Source of the DNA: Aromatoleum toluclasticum ATCC 700605
GTDB taxonomy: Bacteria; Pseudomonadota; Gammaproteobacteria; Burkholderiales; Rhodocyclaceae
DNA length: 64,000 nucleotides
NCBI RefSeq assembly: GCF_000378245.1
Contig: NZ_KB899491.1
Location: 1-64,000 of the forward strand
Direction: 5' to 3'
Shown here: one piece after another, positions 17,128 to 27,934 of the stretch
Layout: each line of letters opens with the position of its first letter
Position numbering within the stretch: the first letter of the stretch is position 1
Position numbers and translations under genes: made by a program
The notes under the pieces: generated by a model
What the model saw: the letters and a program-made list of their open reading frames with translations, nothing else
What the model was told of the DNA's origin: nothing
Database searches by the model: none

Positions 17128-17847
17128 ATGACATTGCTTCCAGCCGATCCCGCCATGATGCCGTCCGTGACGAATGCCTGTGCCGTGCCTTCCTACCTGT
17201 CGCGCACCTATCACTGGGCCTATCTCAGTCATCGCACCTTGCCCTGGCTGGACCGGGAATGGGTCGTTTCGGCCATCCTGTGGGGCAATGCGGCGCGCCT
17301 GATGCGCGCGGCGGTCGAGGAGTTCTCGCCCGGGCAGCGTCTGCTGCAGGCAGCCTGTGTGTACGGCCCGTTCTCGCGCCTGCTCGCCGAACGTGTCGGC
17401 GGCAACGGCGCCCTCGAAGTCATCGACGTCGCGCCGATCCAGGTCGCCAACGCCAGCCGCAAGCTCGATGGTCTCGCGCACGCAGCGGTGCGCCAGGGGG
17501 ATCTGGCGCGGCCCGATTGCCTTGCGGCGGAGTCGCACGACGCCGTGTGCTGCTTCTTCCTGCTGCACGAAGTGCCCCCGGTCGAGCGCGCGTGCATCGT
17601 GCATAACCTCCTCGGCGCGGTCGAGCCGGGCGGAAAGATCGTGTTCGTCGATTACCACCGCACCCGCCCGTGGCACCCCCTGCGTCCCGTCATGGCGCAG
17701 GTGTTCCGCTGGCTCGAGCCTTTTGCCCCTTCGCTGCTGGACGCCGATATCACGGCCCTTTCGCCCTTGGGCGAGGCGTTTACATGGAAAAAGACCACCT
17801 TGTTCGGTGGTCTCTACCAGAAGCTGGTCGGGGTGCGGTGCGGCTGA
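17128..17847 (+). CDS. rquA: Rhodoquinone biosynthesis methyltransferase RquA
   Basis: A 239-residue class I methyltransferase-fold protein with sequence typical of RquA: VPSYLSRTYHWAYLSH, then PWLDREWVVSAILWGNAARL, RLLQAACVYGPFSRLLAERV, AVCCFFLLHEVPP, KIVFVDYHRTRPWHPLRPVM and TLFGGLYQKLVGV. RquA replaces a methoxy group of ubiquinone by an amino group to make rhodoquinone, the low-potential quinone used by fumarate reductase under anaerobic conditions. It is divergent from the corrin operon across about 600 bases that include the riboswitch. ATGs at 17116 and 17155 are alternative starts; none has a strong ribosome site. Assignment is from remembered family motifs. Confidence 0.82.
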   Translation: MTLLPADPAMMPSVTNACAVPSYLSRTYHWAYLSHRTLPWLDREWVVSAILWGNAARLMRAAVEEFSPGQRLLQAACVYGPFSRLLAERVGGNGALEVIDVAPIQVANASRKLDGLAHAAVRQGDLARPDCLAAESHDAVCCFFLLHEVPPVERACIVHNLLGAVEPGGKIVFVDYHRTRPWHPLRPVMAQVFRWLEPFAPSLLDADITALSPLGEAFTWKKTTLFGGLYQKLVGVRCG

Positions 17848-17872
17848 GCAGCCGCGCCCGTCGCGGTGACGC

Positions 17873-19423
<1,551 letters not shown>

Positions 19424-19674
19424 GAAAGATGCTCCAGCGACGGCCTGTCGCTGCGTTAAAGCGACACCAATCGAGGCGGGCGGGGTAGTGCGACCGGAAA
19501 TGGTCGCCACAGGGTGTTATCGGAGGGCCTGCGGCCGATTGGCCAAGGACACAGGTGTTGTAATTGTACACACCTTTCGTGCGGCGCAACAAGGATCCTG
19601 TGAGGCGATCCCCTCCGGTCTGCGCGGCTTTCGTATTGATTTATATGCAAATTGTTGGTGCATGTATTACTAAG

Positions 19675-19688
19675 GTGCAATGTTGCAC
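19675..19688. promoter_or_regulatory. Inverted repeat in AT-rich divergent promoter region
   Basis: GTGCAA-TG-TTGCAC is a perfect inverted repeat in the AT-rich stretch (about 19630-19715) between the divergent helicase and M48-peptidase genes. It is the right size for a repressor site about 57 bases before the peptidase ATG. Confidence 0.4.
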
Positions 19689-19744
19689 TTACTTCTTGTT
19701 AAGTATATTCCGCGTTTCGATCATGGTTTTTCGGGGTGCCCCCC

Positions 19745-20878
19745 ATGGCTGCTGCTCAAAACCGCCTCTCGCGCACTCGCGCACGTCTTGCACGTAGGCT
19801 CGGCCTGCGCGCCACCGTGGGGCTCTCGGTAATGGGGTTGCTTGCGGGCGCGTTGGGCGTCGTCGTGGCGTTGCTGGTGGAGTCGACCTGGTCTGCCCTG
19901 GTTGCGGGTAACGTGGTAATGGCCATGGTTGCGGTCGTCAGCTTCCTGATTGCGACGGCCTTGTGCGTGCTGGTGTGCGGCTGGCTGTTCGCGCCGGTCG
20001 CCCGGCCCGACGGCGTGCGTCTGCCGCAGGAACTCGCGGAAGGGCTGTTCCGCCTCATCGAGCGCACCGGCAAGCGTTTCGGCGGGATCCGCATCGACGC
20101 CGTGTGGGTTGTCGGCGACATGAACGCCGCGATCCTGCAGCGCCCGCGCTGGGGTTGGGTCGGTCCGCTGGAAACCCATCTGATGATCGGCCTGCCGCTG
20201 GCCCACAGCGTGACGCGGCGCCAGTTCGGCGCGATCCTCGCGCACGAGTTCGCCCATCTGGCGGCGCAGCGACGCGGGCTGGACGCCTGGTGGGGACACC
20301 TGCGCGCCTGGTGGTTCCGCACCCTCGACCGCTGCATCGAGGATTCCCCGTGCCTCGGTGGCGCACTGGACAACTGGACCGCGGGCGACCTGCGCGCCGC
20401 GATACGCCTGTCGCGGCTCGAAGAGTTCGAAGCCGACGCCGGCGCGGCGCGCGTGGTCGGTGCGCAGCGGGTCGGTGAGGCGCTCGTCGAGGTCGCGCTG
20501 AAGGAGCGCTTCCTCAATGAAGACTACTGGCGCAAGATCATGGCGCAAAGCCGCACCACGCCCCAGCCGCTGATCCGCCCCTTCCGCGAGATGGGCCTGG
20601 GCGTGCTTGCCGGCTTCCGCCGGCCGGATCCGGGCCCGATGAATATCCACGACATGTTCGGCGGCGCCGCGTCCGAGGTCGACTTCCACCCCACGCTGGC
20701 CGAACGCCTGCGGGTGCTGCGCGTCGATCCCGCCGTCCCCGTGAGCGGTGGCGAGTCGCTCGCGAACACCTATCTCGGCCCTATCCTGCCGACCTTGTCG
20801 TGGGTGTTCGACCGCGCATGGTGGCAGGATTCGCGCCGCGACTGGCGCCAGCGCTACGAGCGCGCGCGCCGCGCCTGA
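19745..20878 (+). CDS. M48-like membrane-anchored zinc metallopeptidase
   Basis: A 377-residue protein. Two N-terminal membrane segments lie at about 23-45 and 53-80 (SVMGLLAGALGVVVALLVES, AMVAVVSFLIATALCVLVCG). A soluble domain carries the zinc motif HEFAHLAAQRRG (HExxH) and a later glutamate in EEFEADAGAARVVG, matching the M48 HExxH...ExxxD pattern. VDFHPTLAERLRVLRVD also resembles M48 proteases. The domain is remote from HtpX, and the substrate is unknown. A GTG at 19736 in the same frame is an alternative start. Confidence 0.78.
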   Translation: MAAAQNRLSRTRARLARRLGLRATVGLSVMGLLAGALGVVVALLVESTWSALVAGNVVMAMVAVVSFLIATALCVLVCGWLFAPVARPDGVRLPQELAEGLFRLIERTGKRFGGIRIDAVWVVGDMNAAILQRPRWGWVGPLETHLMIGLPLAHSVTRRQFGAILAHEFAHLAAQRRGLDAWWGHLRAWWFRTLDRCIEDSPCLGGALDNWTAGDLRAAIRLSRLEEFEADAGAARVVGAQRVGEALVEVALKERFLNEDYWRKIMAQSRTTPQPLIRPFREMGLGVLAGFRRPDPGPMNIHDMFGGAASEVDFHPTLAERLRVLRVDPAVPVSGGESLANTYLGPILPTLSWVFDRAWWQDSRRDWRQRYERARRA

Positions 20879-20894
20879 GCGCGGCCGGGGCGCG

Positions 20895-21818
20895 TCAATT
20901 CCCGGCGGGGCGCTTGCCGCGCGCCTTGTCCAGCTGCTCGCACAGCGTCGTCGCCCCGTCGAGGATGCGTGGTGTGTGGCGCTGGATCAGCTCCGGCGGC
21001 ACGAAATAGAGGTTGTCCCGCACCGTCGCGACGAGCTTGGGCCAGCGTTTCCAGTTGTCCAGCCATTCCGGGCGCGCCTCGCCCATGCCGCTCGCGACGA
21101 TCACCTCGGGGTCGGCTGCCAGCACGCTTTCCACGCCTATCGTCGGTGCGAGCTGCGTGAGTCTGCCGAACACGTTTTCGCCGCCGCACAGGCGGATCAC
21201 GTCCGAGATCAGGTGCTCGTCGTTGATCGTCATCAGCGGCTTGTCCCAGATCTGGTAGAACATGCGCACGCGCGGGCGCTGTCCGAACCGCGCCGCGAGC
21301 GCTCCCTTGCGCGCGCGGAACGCGTCGGCGGCGGCGCGGCCTGCGGCCTCGGTGCCGGCGAGCCTGCCGATCGTTTCCAGGCTGCGCGCGACGTCGTCCA
21401 GGTTGCGCGGTTCGTTCATGAAGACGGGGATGCCCAGCGCCGCGAGCTTGTCCAGGTGGGCGTCGCGGTTGCCGCTCTTCCACGCGATCACCAGGTCGGG
21501 CTTGAGTGCCGCGACCGCCTCCATGTCGACGTTCGCGTAGCCGCCCACGCGCGGCAGGCTGCGCGCCGCCTCCGGGTAGTCGCTGTATGCGACCGCGCCG
21601 ACGACGCGCTCCCCGGCTCCCGCCGCGAACAACAGCTCGGTGACGTGCGGGGCGAGGCTCACGATACGTGCGGCCGGGCGGGCAAGCTTGACGTCGCGGC
21701 CGGTGTCGTCGCGGATCGCGATCTCCGCCAGTGCGCTGGTTGCCGCGAGCGAGGCTGCGGTGAGGATCACTGCGGAGATGGGGCGCAGGCGGTGGAACAG
21801 GGCTGGGTGTTGCGGCAT
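20895..21818 (-). CDS. btuF: Periplasmic cobalamin-binding protein, BtuF-like
   Basis: A 307-residue protein with a signal peptide (AVILTAASLAATSALAE) and a class III periplasmic binding domain: RIVSLAPHVTELLFAAGAGE, VGGYANVDMEAVAALKPDLV, VFMNEPRNLDDVARSLETIG and RMFYQIWDKPLMTINDEHLI. These fit BtuF rather than ferric siderophore binders. It would deliver cobalamin to an ABC importer, but no btuC or btuD lies in the window. It starts 8 bases after the radical SAM gene, so the two are likely cotranscribed. Confidence 0.85.
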   Translation of the reverse strand: MPQHPALFHRLRPISAVILTAASLAATSALAEIAIRDDTGRDVKLARPAARIVSLAPHVTELLFAAGAGERVVGAVAYSDYPEAARSLPRVGGYANVDMEAVAALKPDLVIAWKSGNRDAHLDKLAALGIPVFMNEPRNLDDVARSLETIGRLAGTEAAGRAAADAFRARKGALAARFGQRPRVRMFYQIWDKPLMTINDEHLISDVIRLCGGENVFGRLTQLAPTIGVESVLAADPEVIVASGMGEARPEWLDNWKRWPKLVATVRDNLYFVPPELIQRHTPRILDGATTLCEQLDKARGKRPAGN

Positions 21819-21825
21819 AGGTCTC

Positions 21826-22797
21826 TCAGTTCGGGCGGATCGCCGTGCGGGCGGCGGGGTGGTCTGCCCCCGACGCCAGGGAAGGAGGCGCCAGGGGCTG
21901 CGTCGTCAGGCTGCCCTGCGCGCCGATCGCGGCGAGCCGGCGCGCGATCTCGTGGATACCCTCGAATCGCGCCGCGCACCACGCGGGCGCGAGCAGCGTC
22001 GGCGCGTTGGCGGTCGCGGACACACGGTGATAGACGACGCTTGCCGGCGTGCGCCGGATCATTTCCGCGGCGACTTCGGCGTAATGCGCGGCGTCGGGCG
22101 GCGCGACCTCGCCACGGCGCCACGCGGCCGCGAGGCGGCTGCCCTTGACGATCATCAGCGGGTGCAGCTTCAGCCCCTCGACGCCGAGCGCCAGTACGTG
22201 CTCCAGCGTGTCCAGGCTGCGCTCGGGCGACTCGCCCGGCAGGCCGACGATGAGGTGCGTGCACACCGGAATCCCGCGTGCGTGGGCGCGCGCCGTCGCA
22301 TCCGCGTAGGCCGCGAAGCCGTGGCCGCGATTGATGCGTGCGAGCGTGTCGTCGAAGGCGCTCTGCAGGCCCAGCTCCAGCCACACCTCGTAGCCGCGCT
22401 CGCGGTATCCGGCGAGGAGGTCCAGGGCCGCGTCGGGCACGCAGTCGGGGCGCGTGCCGATGCACAGCCCGACGATGTCCGCGCCGGCGAGCGCCTCCTC
22501 GTACAGCCGCTGCAGCGTCTCAACTTCCGCATAGGTGCTGGTGTAGGCCTGGAAGTAGGCGAGGTAGCGGCGCGCACGGTCGGCGCGGACGCGGCCGGCG
22601 TCGAGCTGCTGCGCGATCGGCGCCTCGGCCTCGTCGCTGAAGGCGCGCACGTTGCAGAAGGTGCAGCCGCCTCGCCCGAGCGTGCCGTCGCGGTTGGGAC
22701 AGGTGAAGTTCGCGTGCAGCGGCAGCTTGTGCACGCGTTCGCCGAAGCGGGCGCGCAGGTGGCGGCCTATCGTGTTGACGTAGTGGTCGAGTTGCAC
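21826..22797 (-). CDS. TIGR01212 family radical SAM protein (YhcC-like)
   Basis: A 323-residue protein from a GTG start (MQLDHYVNTIGRHLRARFGE). The N-terminal cluster motif is NFTCPNRDGTLGRGGCTFCN, with the three cysteines of the radical SAM site. QAYTSTYAEVETLQRLYEEA, GLCIGTRPDCVPDAALDLLA, LELGLQSAFDDTLARINRGH and HLIVGLPGESPERSLDTLE are conserved in the TIGR01212/YhcC family. Its reaction is not established to my knowledge. It precedes btuF by 8 bases. Confidence 0.92.
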   Translation of the reverse strand: MQLDHYVNTIGRHLRARFGERVHKLPLHANFTCPNRDGTLGRGGCTFCNVRAFSDEAEAPIAQQLDAGRVRADRARRYLAYFQAYTSTYAEVETLQRLYEEALAGADIVGLCIGTRPDCVPDAALDLLAGYRERGYEVWLELGLQSAFDDTLARINRGHGFAAYADATARAHARGIPVCTHLIVGLPGESPERSLDTLEHVLALGVEGLKLHPLMIVKGSRLAAAWRRGEVAPPDAAHYAEVAAEMIRRTPASVVYHRVSATANAPTLLAPAWCAARFEGIHEIARRLAAIGAQGSLTTQPLAPPSLASGADHPAARTAIRPN

Positions 22798-22904
22798 GTC
22801 AGGCTGCCCTGCGCAGGGCGTCGAGCGTGATGCCGGCGAGGAATTTGACGAGCGGGGAAATCATCGGCGCGAAGCAATCAAGGCGGAAATCAAATCAAAC
22901 ACAA

Positions 22905-22963
22905 CCGTTCGCCCCGAGCCTGTCGAAGGGCATTGGCAGGGTTGCGACAGGCTCAGCCCGACG
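22905..22963. repeat. Intergenic inverted repeat, family 2
   Basis: The arms CCGTTCGCCCCGAGCCTGTCG and CGACAGGCTCAGCCCGACG lie between the divergent radical SAM and cobQ genes. A closer-to-perfect copy of the same family is at 58703-58752. The gap 22798-23029 otherwise holds only a 21-codon frame (from 22863) before the radical SAM start, with no support as a gene. Confidence 0.65.
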
Positions 22964-23029
22964 CTGTTTAGTCGCCCGGTTAGTAATCGGCGATAATCCG
23001 CCGCTTTGAACGAGCCGGGATTCTACGCC

Positions 23030-24496
23030 ATGCCGCAAGCAATCACCCTGATGGTGCAGGGAACGACCTCCGACGCTGGCAAGAGCACGCTGGTCGCCGG
23101 ACTTGCGCGCCTGCTCGCCCGTCGCGGCGTGCGTGTCGCGCCTTTCAAGCCGCAGAACATGGCGCTGAACTCGGCGGTGACGGCCGACGGCGGCGAGATC
23201 GGTCGCGCGCAGGCGCTGCAGGCGCTCGCCGCCGGGGTCGCGCCGCACACCGACTTCAATCCCGTGTTGCTGAAGCCGTCCACCGATATCGGTGCGCAGG
23301 TCGTCATCCACGGCAAGGTCGCCGCCAACCTGTCGGCGCGCGACTACCATGCCTACAAGCCGACCGCGATGAAGGCCGTGATGCAGTCCTGGGATCGCCT
23401 CACGAGCGCCTACGACTGCGTGCTCGTCGAAGGCGCCGGGAGCCCGGCCGAAATCAACCTGCGCGATCGCGACATCGCCAACATGGGTTTCGCGGAAGCG
23501 GCCGACGTGCCGGTGATCCTAGTCGCCGACATCGACCGTGGCGGCGTGTTCGCGCATCTCGTCGGCACGCTCGAACTGCTGTCGCCGTCGGAGCAGGCGC
23601 GCGTGAAAGGCTTCGTCATCAACCGTTTCCGCGGCGACATCGGTCTGCTGCAGTCCGGTCTGGACTGGCTCGAGGAACGCACCGGAAGGCCGGTGCTGGG
23701 CGTGCTGCCCTACCTGCACGGCCTCTTCCTCGACGCAGAGGACGCGCTCGGCGACGCCTGCGTCGACAAGGGCGAGGCGCGCCTGCGCGTGGCGGCGCCG
23801 GTCTATCCGCGCATCTCCAACCACACCGACCTCGACGCGCTGCGCCTCCATCCCCAGGTCGATTTCCGCTGGATCGGACCGGGACAGGCGATCCCTCCCA
23901 CCGACCTGATCGTGCTGCCCGGCTCCAAGAGCGTGCAGGCCGACCTCGCCTGGCTGCGTGCGCAGGGCTGGGAGGCTGCGATCAAGCGGCACCTGCGCTA
24001 TGGCGGCAAGGTCGCAGGCATCTGTGGCGGCTTCCAGATGCTGGGCGCGAGCCTCGCTGACCCGCACGGGCTGGAAGGCGCGCCGAGCACCGTGCCGGGC
24101 CTCGGGCTGCTCGACATGGAAACCGTCCTCGAAGCCGAAAAGCAGCTCGAAAACCGCAGCGGGAATCTGTGCCTGCCAGGCGGTGCTGCCGTCGCCGGCT
24201 ACGAGATCCACATGGGCGTGAGCCGCGGCGCAGCCCTCGACCGCCCCGCGCTACGCTTCGACGACGGTCGGGCAGACGGCGCGCTCTCGGCCGACGGGCA
24301 GATCCTCGGAACCTACCTGCATGGCCTCTTCGACGCGCCGGAAGCCCTGTCCGCGCTGCTCGCCTGGGCCGGGGCAGGTGAGGTCGAAACGGTCGATCTC
24401 GCGGCGCGGCGGGAGGCCGACCTCGATCGCCTCGCCGACAGCGTCGCGGTGAGCCTGGATCTCTCGACGGTGCTACCGAAGGCCTGGCTTGCGTGA
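23030..24496 (+). CDS. cobQ: Cobyric acid synthase (CobQ/CbiP)
   Basis: A 488-residue enzyme starting at the ATG at 23030 ([20 protein letters not shown]). The N-terminal ATP domain has [56 protein letters not shown] and [20 protein letters not shown]. The C-terminal class I glutaminase domain has [27 protein letters not shown] with the catalytic Cys, GYEIHMGVS and [11 protein letters not shown] with the catalytic His. It amidates four side chains of adenosyl-cobyrinate diamide. It stands apart from the corrin operon and has no riboswitch of its own that I can see. Confidence 0.96.
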   Translation: MPQAITLMVQGTTSDAGKSTLVAGLARLLARRGVRVAPFKPQNMALNSAVTADGGEIGRAQALQALAAGVAPHTDFNPVLLKPSTDIGAQVVIHGKVAANLSARDYHAYKPTAMKAVMQSWDRLTSAYDCVLVEGAGSPAEINLRDRDIANMGFAEAADVPVILVADIDRGGVFAHLVGTLELLSPSEQARVKGFVINRFRGDIGLLQSGLDWLEERTGRPVLGVLPYLHGLFLDAEDALGDACVDKGEARLRVAAPVYPRISNHTDLDALRLHPQVDFRWIGPGQAIPPTDLIVLPGSKSVQADLAWLRAQGWEAAIKRHLRYGGKVAGICGGFQMLGASLADPHGLEGAPSTVPGLGLLDMETVLEAEKQLENRSGNLCLPGGAAVAGYEIHMGVSRGAALDRPALRFDDGRADGALSADGQILGTYLHGLFDAPEALSALLAWAGAGEVETVDLAARREADLDRLADSVAVSLDLSTVLPKAWLA

Positions 24497-24550
24497 TCGC
24501 ATTCCGCCGACCTGGTGTTTTTCCCACCGGGGCTTTCGTCGGCGTGCCGC

Positions 24551-25333
24551 TCAACGCCCCTTGAACACCGGCTTGCGCTTGGCGAAAAAGGCTTCGAGCC
24601 CTTCCTTGTAATCGTCCGTCGCAAGGAAATCGAACGCTGCGCGCTTTTCTTCCCCGCTCAGGGCGTTGCCGCGCATCAAGCGGTGCACCCACTGCTTGTG
24701 CCAGCGCGCAACCAGCGGGGCGCCGGCGACGATGCGCGCTGCGCTTGCGCGGGCCTCGTCCAGCACCTTCTCGTCATCGACGACCCGTGTTAGCAGGCCC
24801 TTCTGCAGCGCTTCGCGCGCGTCGAGGATGCGCCCTTCGAGCAGGATCTCCAGCAACACCGCCGGGCCGACCAGATCGAGCAGGCCTGCCATCTCGCCCG
24901 GATACATCGAGAAGCCCAGGCGATTGATCGGGGCGCCGAAGCGCGCCGACTCGCCGGCGATGCGCAGGTCGCAGCAGCCGGCGATCTCCAGCCCGCCGCC
25001 GACGCAGGCGCCCTGGATCGCGGCCACGGTTGGAATCGCGCAGGCGCGGATCGCGTCCAGCGCCGCCGCCACCAGCGTGTCGTGGTAGTGCAGCGCGTCG
25101 TCGACGGTCGCGCGCACCGTCAGGAACTCCTCGATGTCGCCGCCGGCCGCGAAGGCCTTGTCGCCCGCGCCGCGCAGGACCACGCAGCGCAGTGCGGGGC
25201 TCGCGGCGATGCGCTCGAAGGCTTCGCGTAGCGCGACCCACATCGCGGAGTCGATCGCGTTCAGTTTTTCGGGGTTGGATAGGGTCAGCGTGGCGATGTC
25301 GCCATCGGTGGAAAAGAGTATCTCGCCGCTCAT
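24551..25333 (-). CDS. Enoyl-CoA hydratase/isomerase family protein
   Basis: A 260-residue crotonase-fold protein starting MSGEILFSTDGDIATLTLSN. NPEKLNAIDSAMW, GDKAFAAGGDIEEF (oxyanion-hole loop), IQGACVGGGLEIAGCCDLRI and RFGAPINRLGFSMYPGEMAG are typical. The frame extends to 25399, but the ATG at 25333 fits the family. It is divergent from yjcH-actP across a 213-base region holding the TCCATAC-N6-GTATGGA palindrome, so it may share control with acetate uptake. The acyl-CoA substrate is not identifiable. Confidence 0.9.
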   Translation of the reverse strand: MSGEILFSTDGDIATLTLSNPEKLNAIDSAMWVALREAFERIAASPALRCVVLRGAGDKAFAAGGDIEEFLTVRATVDDALHYHDTLVAAALDAIRACAIPTVAAIQGACVGGGLEIAGCCDLRIAGESARFGAPINRLGFSMYPGEMAGLLDLVGPAVLLEILLEGRILDAREALQKGLLTRVVDDEKVLDEARASAARIVAGAPLVARWHKQWVHRLMRGNALSGEEKRAAFDFLATDDYKEGLEAFFAKRKPVFKGR

Positions 25334-25408
25334 GGCCGGGGTCCGTTCGTCGTTTCGGAAAGTGGTCAAAATGGTAGAAAAATTCAATTTATCAAACAAT
25401 TAAAAAAA

Positions 25409-25430
25409 CTCCATACGTTATGGTATGGAG
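25409..25430. promoter_or_regulatory. Inverted repeat matching the CoA-transferase operator
   Basis: CTCCATAC and GTATGGAG arms enclose GTTATG. The inner TCCATAC-N6-GTATGGA agrees at all fourteen arm positions with 2928-2949. It sits between the divergent enoyl-CoA hydratase and yjcH-actP genes. A second perfect palindrome, GATGATATATCATC, follows at 25438-25451. Confidence 0.65.
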
Positions 25431-25546
25431 TCTTCTAGATGATATATCATCCGCCCGTCGTCACCGGTGCGGCAGACATCGGGGCGGCAGAAGGAGGTGT
25501 GTGGCGGGGCAGCGTTACACCGTTGCTTTTCTTGGAGGGAGAGGGA

Positions 25547-25867
25547 ATGTCAGTTTCAATGTATGCGCACATAAGGCGCAATCCGCGTTTCGCGGAACTC
25601 GTCGCGAAGCGGACCCGCTTTGCCACGATCCTGTCGATCGTCGTCCTGACGATCTTCTACGGCTTCGTGATGCTCGTCGCGTTCGCGCCCGAGCTCATCG
25701 CGAAGCGTCTGTCCGAAGGCAGCAACCTGACCATCGGCGTCGCGGTCGGCCTGTTCCAGTTCGTGTTCTTCTGGGTGCTGACCCTGGTCTATGTGCGTCG
25801 CGCCAATGGCGAGTTCGACGACATCAACAACGAAATCGTGCGCGCCGCGTGGAAAGAGGAAAAATAA
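25547..25867 (+). CDS. yjcH: DUF485 membrane protein (YjcH-like), partner of ActP
   Basis: A 106-residue protein with two membrane helices ([20 protein letters not shown] and [20 protein letters not shown]). The N-terminal [16 protein letters not shown] motif is typical of the DUF485 proteins that precede actP. A strong GGAGGGAGAGGG ribosome site sets the ATG at 25547. Its stop shares one base with the actP ATG, so translation is coupled. Its exact role in acetate transport is unknown. Confidence 0.93.
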   Translation: MSVSMYAHIRRNPRFAELVAKRTRFATILSIVVLTIFYGFVMLVAFAPELIAKRLSEGSNLTIGVAVGLFQFVFFWVLTLVYVRRANGEFDDINNEIVRAAWKEEK

Positions 25868-27543
25868 TGAAAGCCTCCGTGACCTCGCGCCTGGCCGCCG
25901 GCCTGTTCTCGTTTTCCCTGGCCGCTTCGGCCGTTGCCGGCGATGCCATCGCCCAGACGGAAAAGCAGGGCCTCAACCTGCACGCGATCGGGATGTTCTT
26001 CCTGTTCGTGATGATGACCCTGGTCATCACCTACTGGGCCGCATCGCGCACCAAGTCGACCGCCGACTTCTACACGGCCGGTGGCGGCATCACCGGCTGG
26101 CAGAACGGCCTGGCGATCGCCGGTGACTACATGTCCGCAGCGACCCTGCTCGGCCTGACCGCCATGATGTACACGCAAGGCGTCGACGCGTACATCTACA
26201 TGATCGCGTTCTTCGTCGGCTGGCCCATCATCCTGTTCCTGATGGCCGAACGCCTGCGCAACCTCGGCAAGTTCACCTTCGCCGACATCACCGCCTACCG
26301 CCTCGACCAGGGCAAGGTGCGCACGATGGCCGCCGTCAGCTCGCTGACCGTGGTGTGCTTCTACCTCGTCGCGCAGATGGTCGGCGCCGGCCAGCTCATC
26401 AAGCTGCTGTTCGGCCTCGATTACAACATCGCGCTGTTCGTGGTCGGCGCACTGATGATGGTGTACGTCACCTTCGGCGGCATGGTCGCAACGACGTGGG
26501 TGCAGATCATCAAGGCCTGCATGCTGCTGATCGGCGGCACCGCCGTAATGCTGCTCGCATTCAGCCAGTTCGGCTTCAGCTTCGACGAGCTGACGACGCG
26601 CGCGATGGAAGTGCACAAGCTGGGTGGCAAGCTGCTCGCCCCGGGCAGCCTGCTCGCCGACCCGGTCACCGCGATCTCGCTCGGCCTCGGCCTGATGTTC
26701 GGCACCGCCGGCCTGCCGCACATCCTGATGCGCTTCTTCACCGTGACGGACGCCAAGGAAGCACGCAAGTCGGTGCTCTACGCCTCGGGCATCGTTGCCT
26801 ACTTCTTCAACGTCATCGCCATCATGGGCCTGTGCGCGATCCTGATCGTCGGCCAGAACCCGGACTTCTTCGAAGCCGGCCAACTCGGCGGCAAGGTCAT
26901 CGGCGGCGGCAACATGATCGCGATGCACCTCGCCAAGGCGGTCGGCGGCAACCTGCTGCTGGGCTTCCTGTCGGCCGTGGCCTTCGCGACCATCCTCGCG
27001 GTCGTCGCCGGTCTGGCACTGGCCGGCGCATCGGCGATCTCGCACGACATCTACGCCCGCGTCATCATGAAGGGCAAGGCGTCGGAAACGACCGAGCTGA
27101 AGGTGTCGAAGTTCGCCACCATCGGCCTCGGCATCGTCGCCGTCTTGCTCGGCATGGCCTTCGAGAAGATGAACATCGCGTTCATGGTCGCGCTCGCCTT
27201 CGGCGTCGCCGCTTCGGCCAACTTCCCGGTGCTGATCCTGTCGATGTACTGGAAGGGGCTCACGACCCGCGGCGCGCTCTTCGGCGGTTACTCGGGTCTG
27301 GCGAGCGCCGTGACCTTCGTGGTGCTGTCGAAGTCGGTGTGGGTGGACGTGCTGCACAACGCTGCGCCGATCTTCCCCTACACCCAGCCGGCTCTGTTCT
27401 CGATGCCGATCGCCTTCATCCTCGCGATCCTCGTGTCGAAGATGGATTCCAGCGTCGCCGCACAGAAGGAAATCGAAGCCTTCGACGACCAGTACGTGCG
27501 CGCGCAGACGGGCGTGGGCGCAGCGACGGCAGCGTCGCACTAA
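25867..27543 (+). CDS. actP: Cation/acetate symporter ActP
   Basis: A 558-residue sodium:solute symporter. An N-terminal hydrophobic segment (residues 1-30, [14 protein letters not shown]) looks like the signal sequence of ActP proteins. About 13 membrane helices follow. [40 protein letters not shown] and [20 protein letters not shown] are characteristic of ActP. It imports acetate and other short carboxylates. A terminator follows at 27591. The palindrome at 25409 and the CoA-transferase at 1573 suggest a shared acetate/acyl-CoA regulon. Confidence 0.95.
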   Translation: MKASVTSRLAAGLFSFSLAASAVAGDAIAQTEKQGLNLHAIGMFFLFVMMTLVITYWAASRTKSTADFYTAGGGITGWQNGLAIAGDYMSAATLLGLTAMMYTQGVDAYIYMIAFFVGWPIILFLMAERLRNLGKFTFADITAYRLDQGKVRTMAAVSSLTVVCFYLVAQMVGAGQLIKLLFGLDYNIALFVVGALMMVYVTFGGMVATTWVQIIKACMLLIGGTAVMLLAFSQFGFSFDELTTRAMEVHKLGGKLLAPGSLLADPVTAISLGLGLMFGTAGLPHILMRFFTVTDAKEARKSVLYASGIVAYFFNVIAIMGLCAILIVGQNPDFFEAGQLGGKVIGGGNMIAMHLAKAVGGNLLLGFLSAVAFATILAVVAGLALAGASAISHDIYARVIMKGKASETTELKVSKFATIGLGIVAVLLGMAFEKMNIAFMVALAFGVAASANFPVLILSMYWKGLTTRGALFGGYSGLASAVTFVVLSKSVWVDVLHNAAPIFPYTQPALFSMPIAFILAILVSKMDSSVAAQKEIEAFDDQYVRAQTGVGAATAASH

Positions 27544-27590
27544 GCATCATCTGGAAGTCCGCGGCACGCCAGGTGTCGCACCCTGATACG

Positions 27591-27632
27591 CAAACCCCCG
27601 CGAGGCCCACGCCGCGCGGGGGTTTGTTCTTT
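27591..27632 (+). terminator. Rho-independent terminator after actP
   Basis: The stem CAAACCCCCGCG pairs with CGCGGGGGTTTG around a 12-base loop, and TTCTTTTC follows. It lies 48 bases after the actP stop codon. Confidence 0.88.
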
Positions 27633-27673
27633 TCGGCGTGTGGACAGAAGCGGCGTTTGGATCTAGGATGTCT

Positions 27674-27689
27674 TACCACAATTGTAGTA
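27674..27689. promoter_or_regulatory. Near-palindrome before the toxin-antitoxin pair
   Basis: TACCACAATTGTAGTA is a 16-base near-perfect palindrome (one mismatched pair) ending 11 bases before the antitoxin ATG at 27701. It fits an autoregulatory antitoxin operator and argues against the more upstream ATG at 27668. Confidence 0.5.
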
Positions 27690-27700
27690 ATAGTTCCGCC

Positions 27701-27934
27701 ATGCCCGCCACCACCTCGATCCGAATCGACCAAACGCTCTACAACCAGGCCAAGGCCGATGCCGCGGCCGAGCATCGCACCATTGCCGGCCAGATCGAGT
27801 TCTGGGCAAAGGTGGGCCGCGCTGCACTCGACAACCCCGACTTGCCGGTGAGTTTTATTGCCGAATCTCTCGCTTCGATGGCCGAGGCACGCGAAGACGC
27901 CACCCCCTTCGTGCCGCGGAGTCGTGCACAGTGA
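27701..27934 (+). CDS. ParD-like type II antitoxin
   Basis: A 77-residue protein starting MPATTSIRIDQTLYNQAKAD, a ribbon-helix-helix-like N-terminus. RTIAGQIEFWAKVGRAALDN resembles ParD-like/TraY-type antitoxins. The acidic and flexible C-terminus would wrap the toxin. It overlaps the toxin start by 4 bases and has an operator-like palindrome just upstream, as expected for an autoregulated toxin-antitoxin operon. Confidence 0.8.
   Translation: MPATTSIRIDQTLYNQAKADAAAEHRTIAGQIEFWAKVGRAALDNPDLPVSFIAESLASMAEAREDATPFVPRSRAQ

Noticed and set aside
22801-22863. 21-codon frame before the radical SAM gene (MISPLVKFLAGITLDALRRA)
   Set aside because: It has a hydrophobic stretch and lies just before a GTG start, so a leader peptide is conceivable, but there is no ribosome site or known family to support it.
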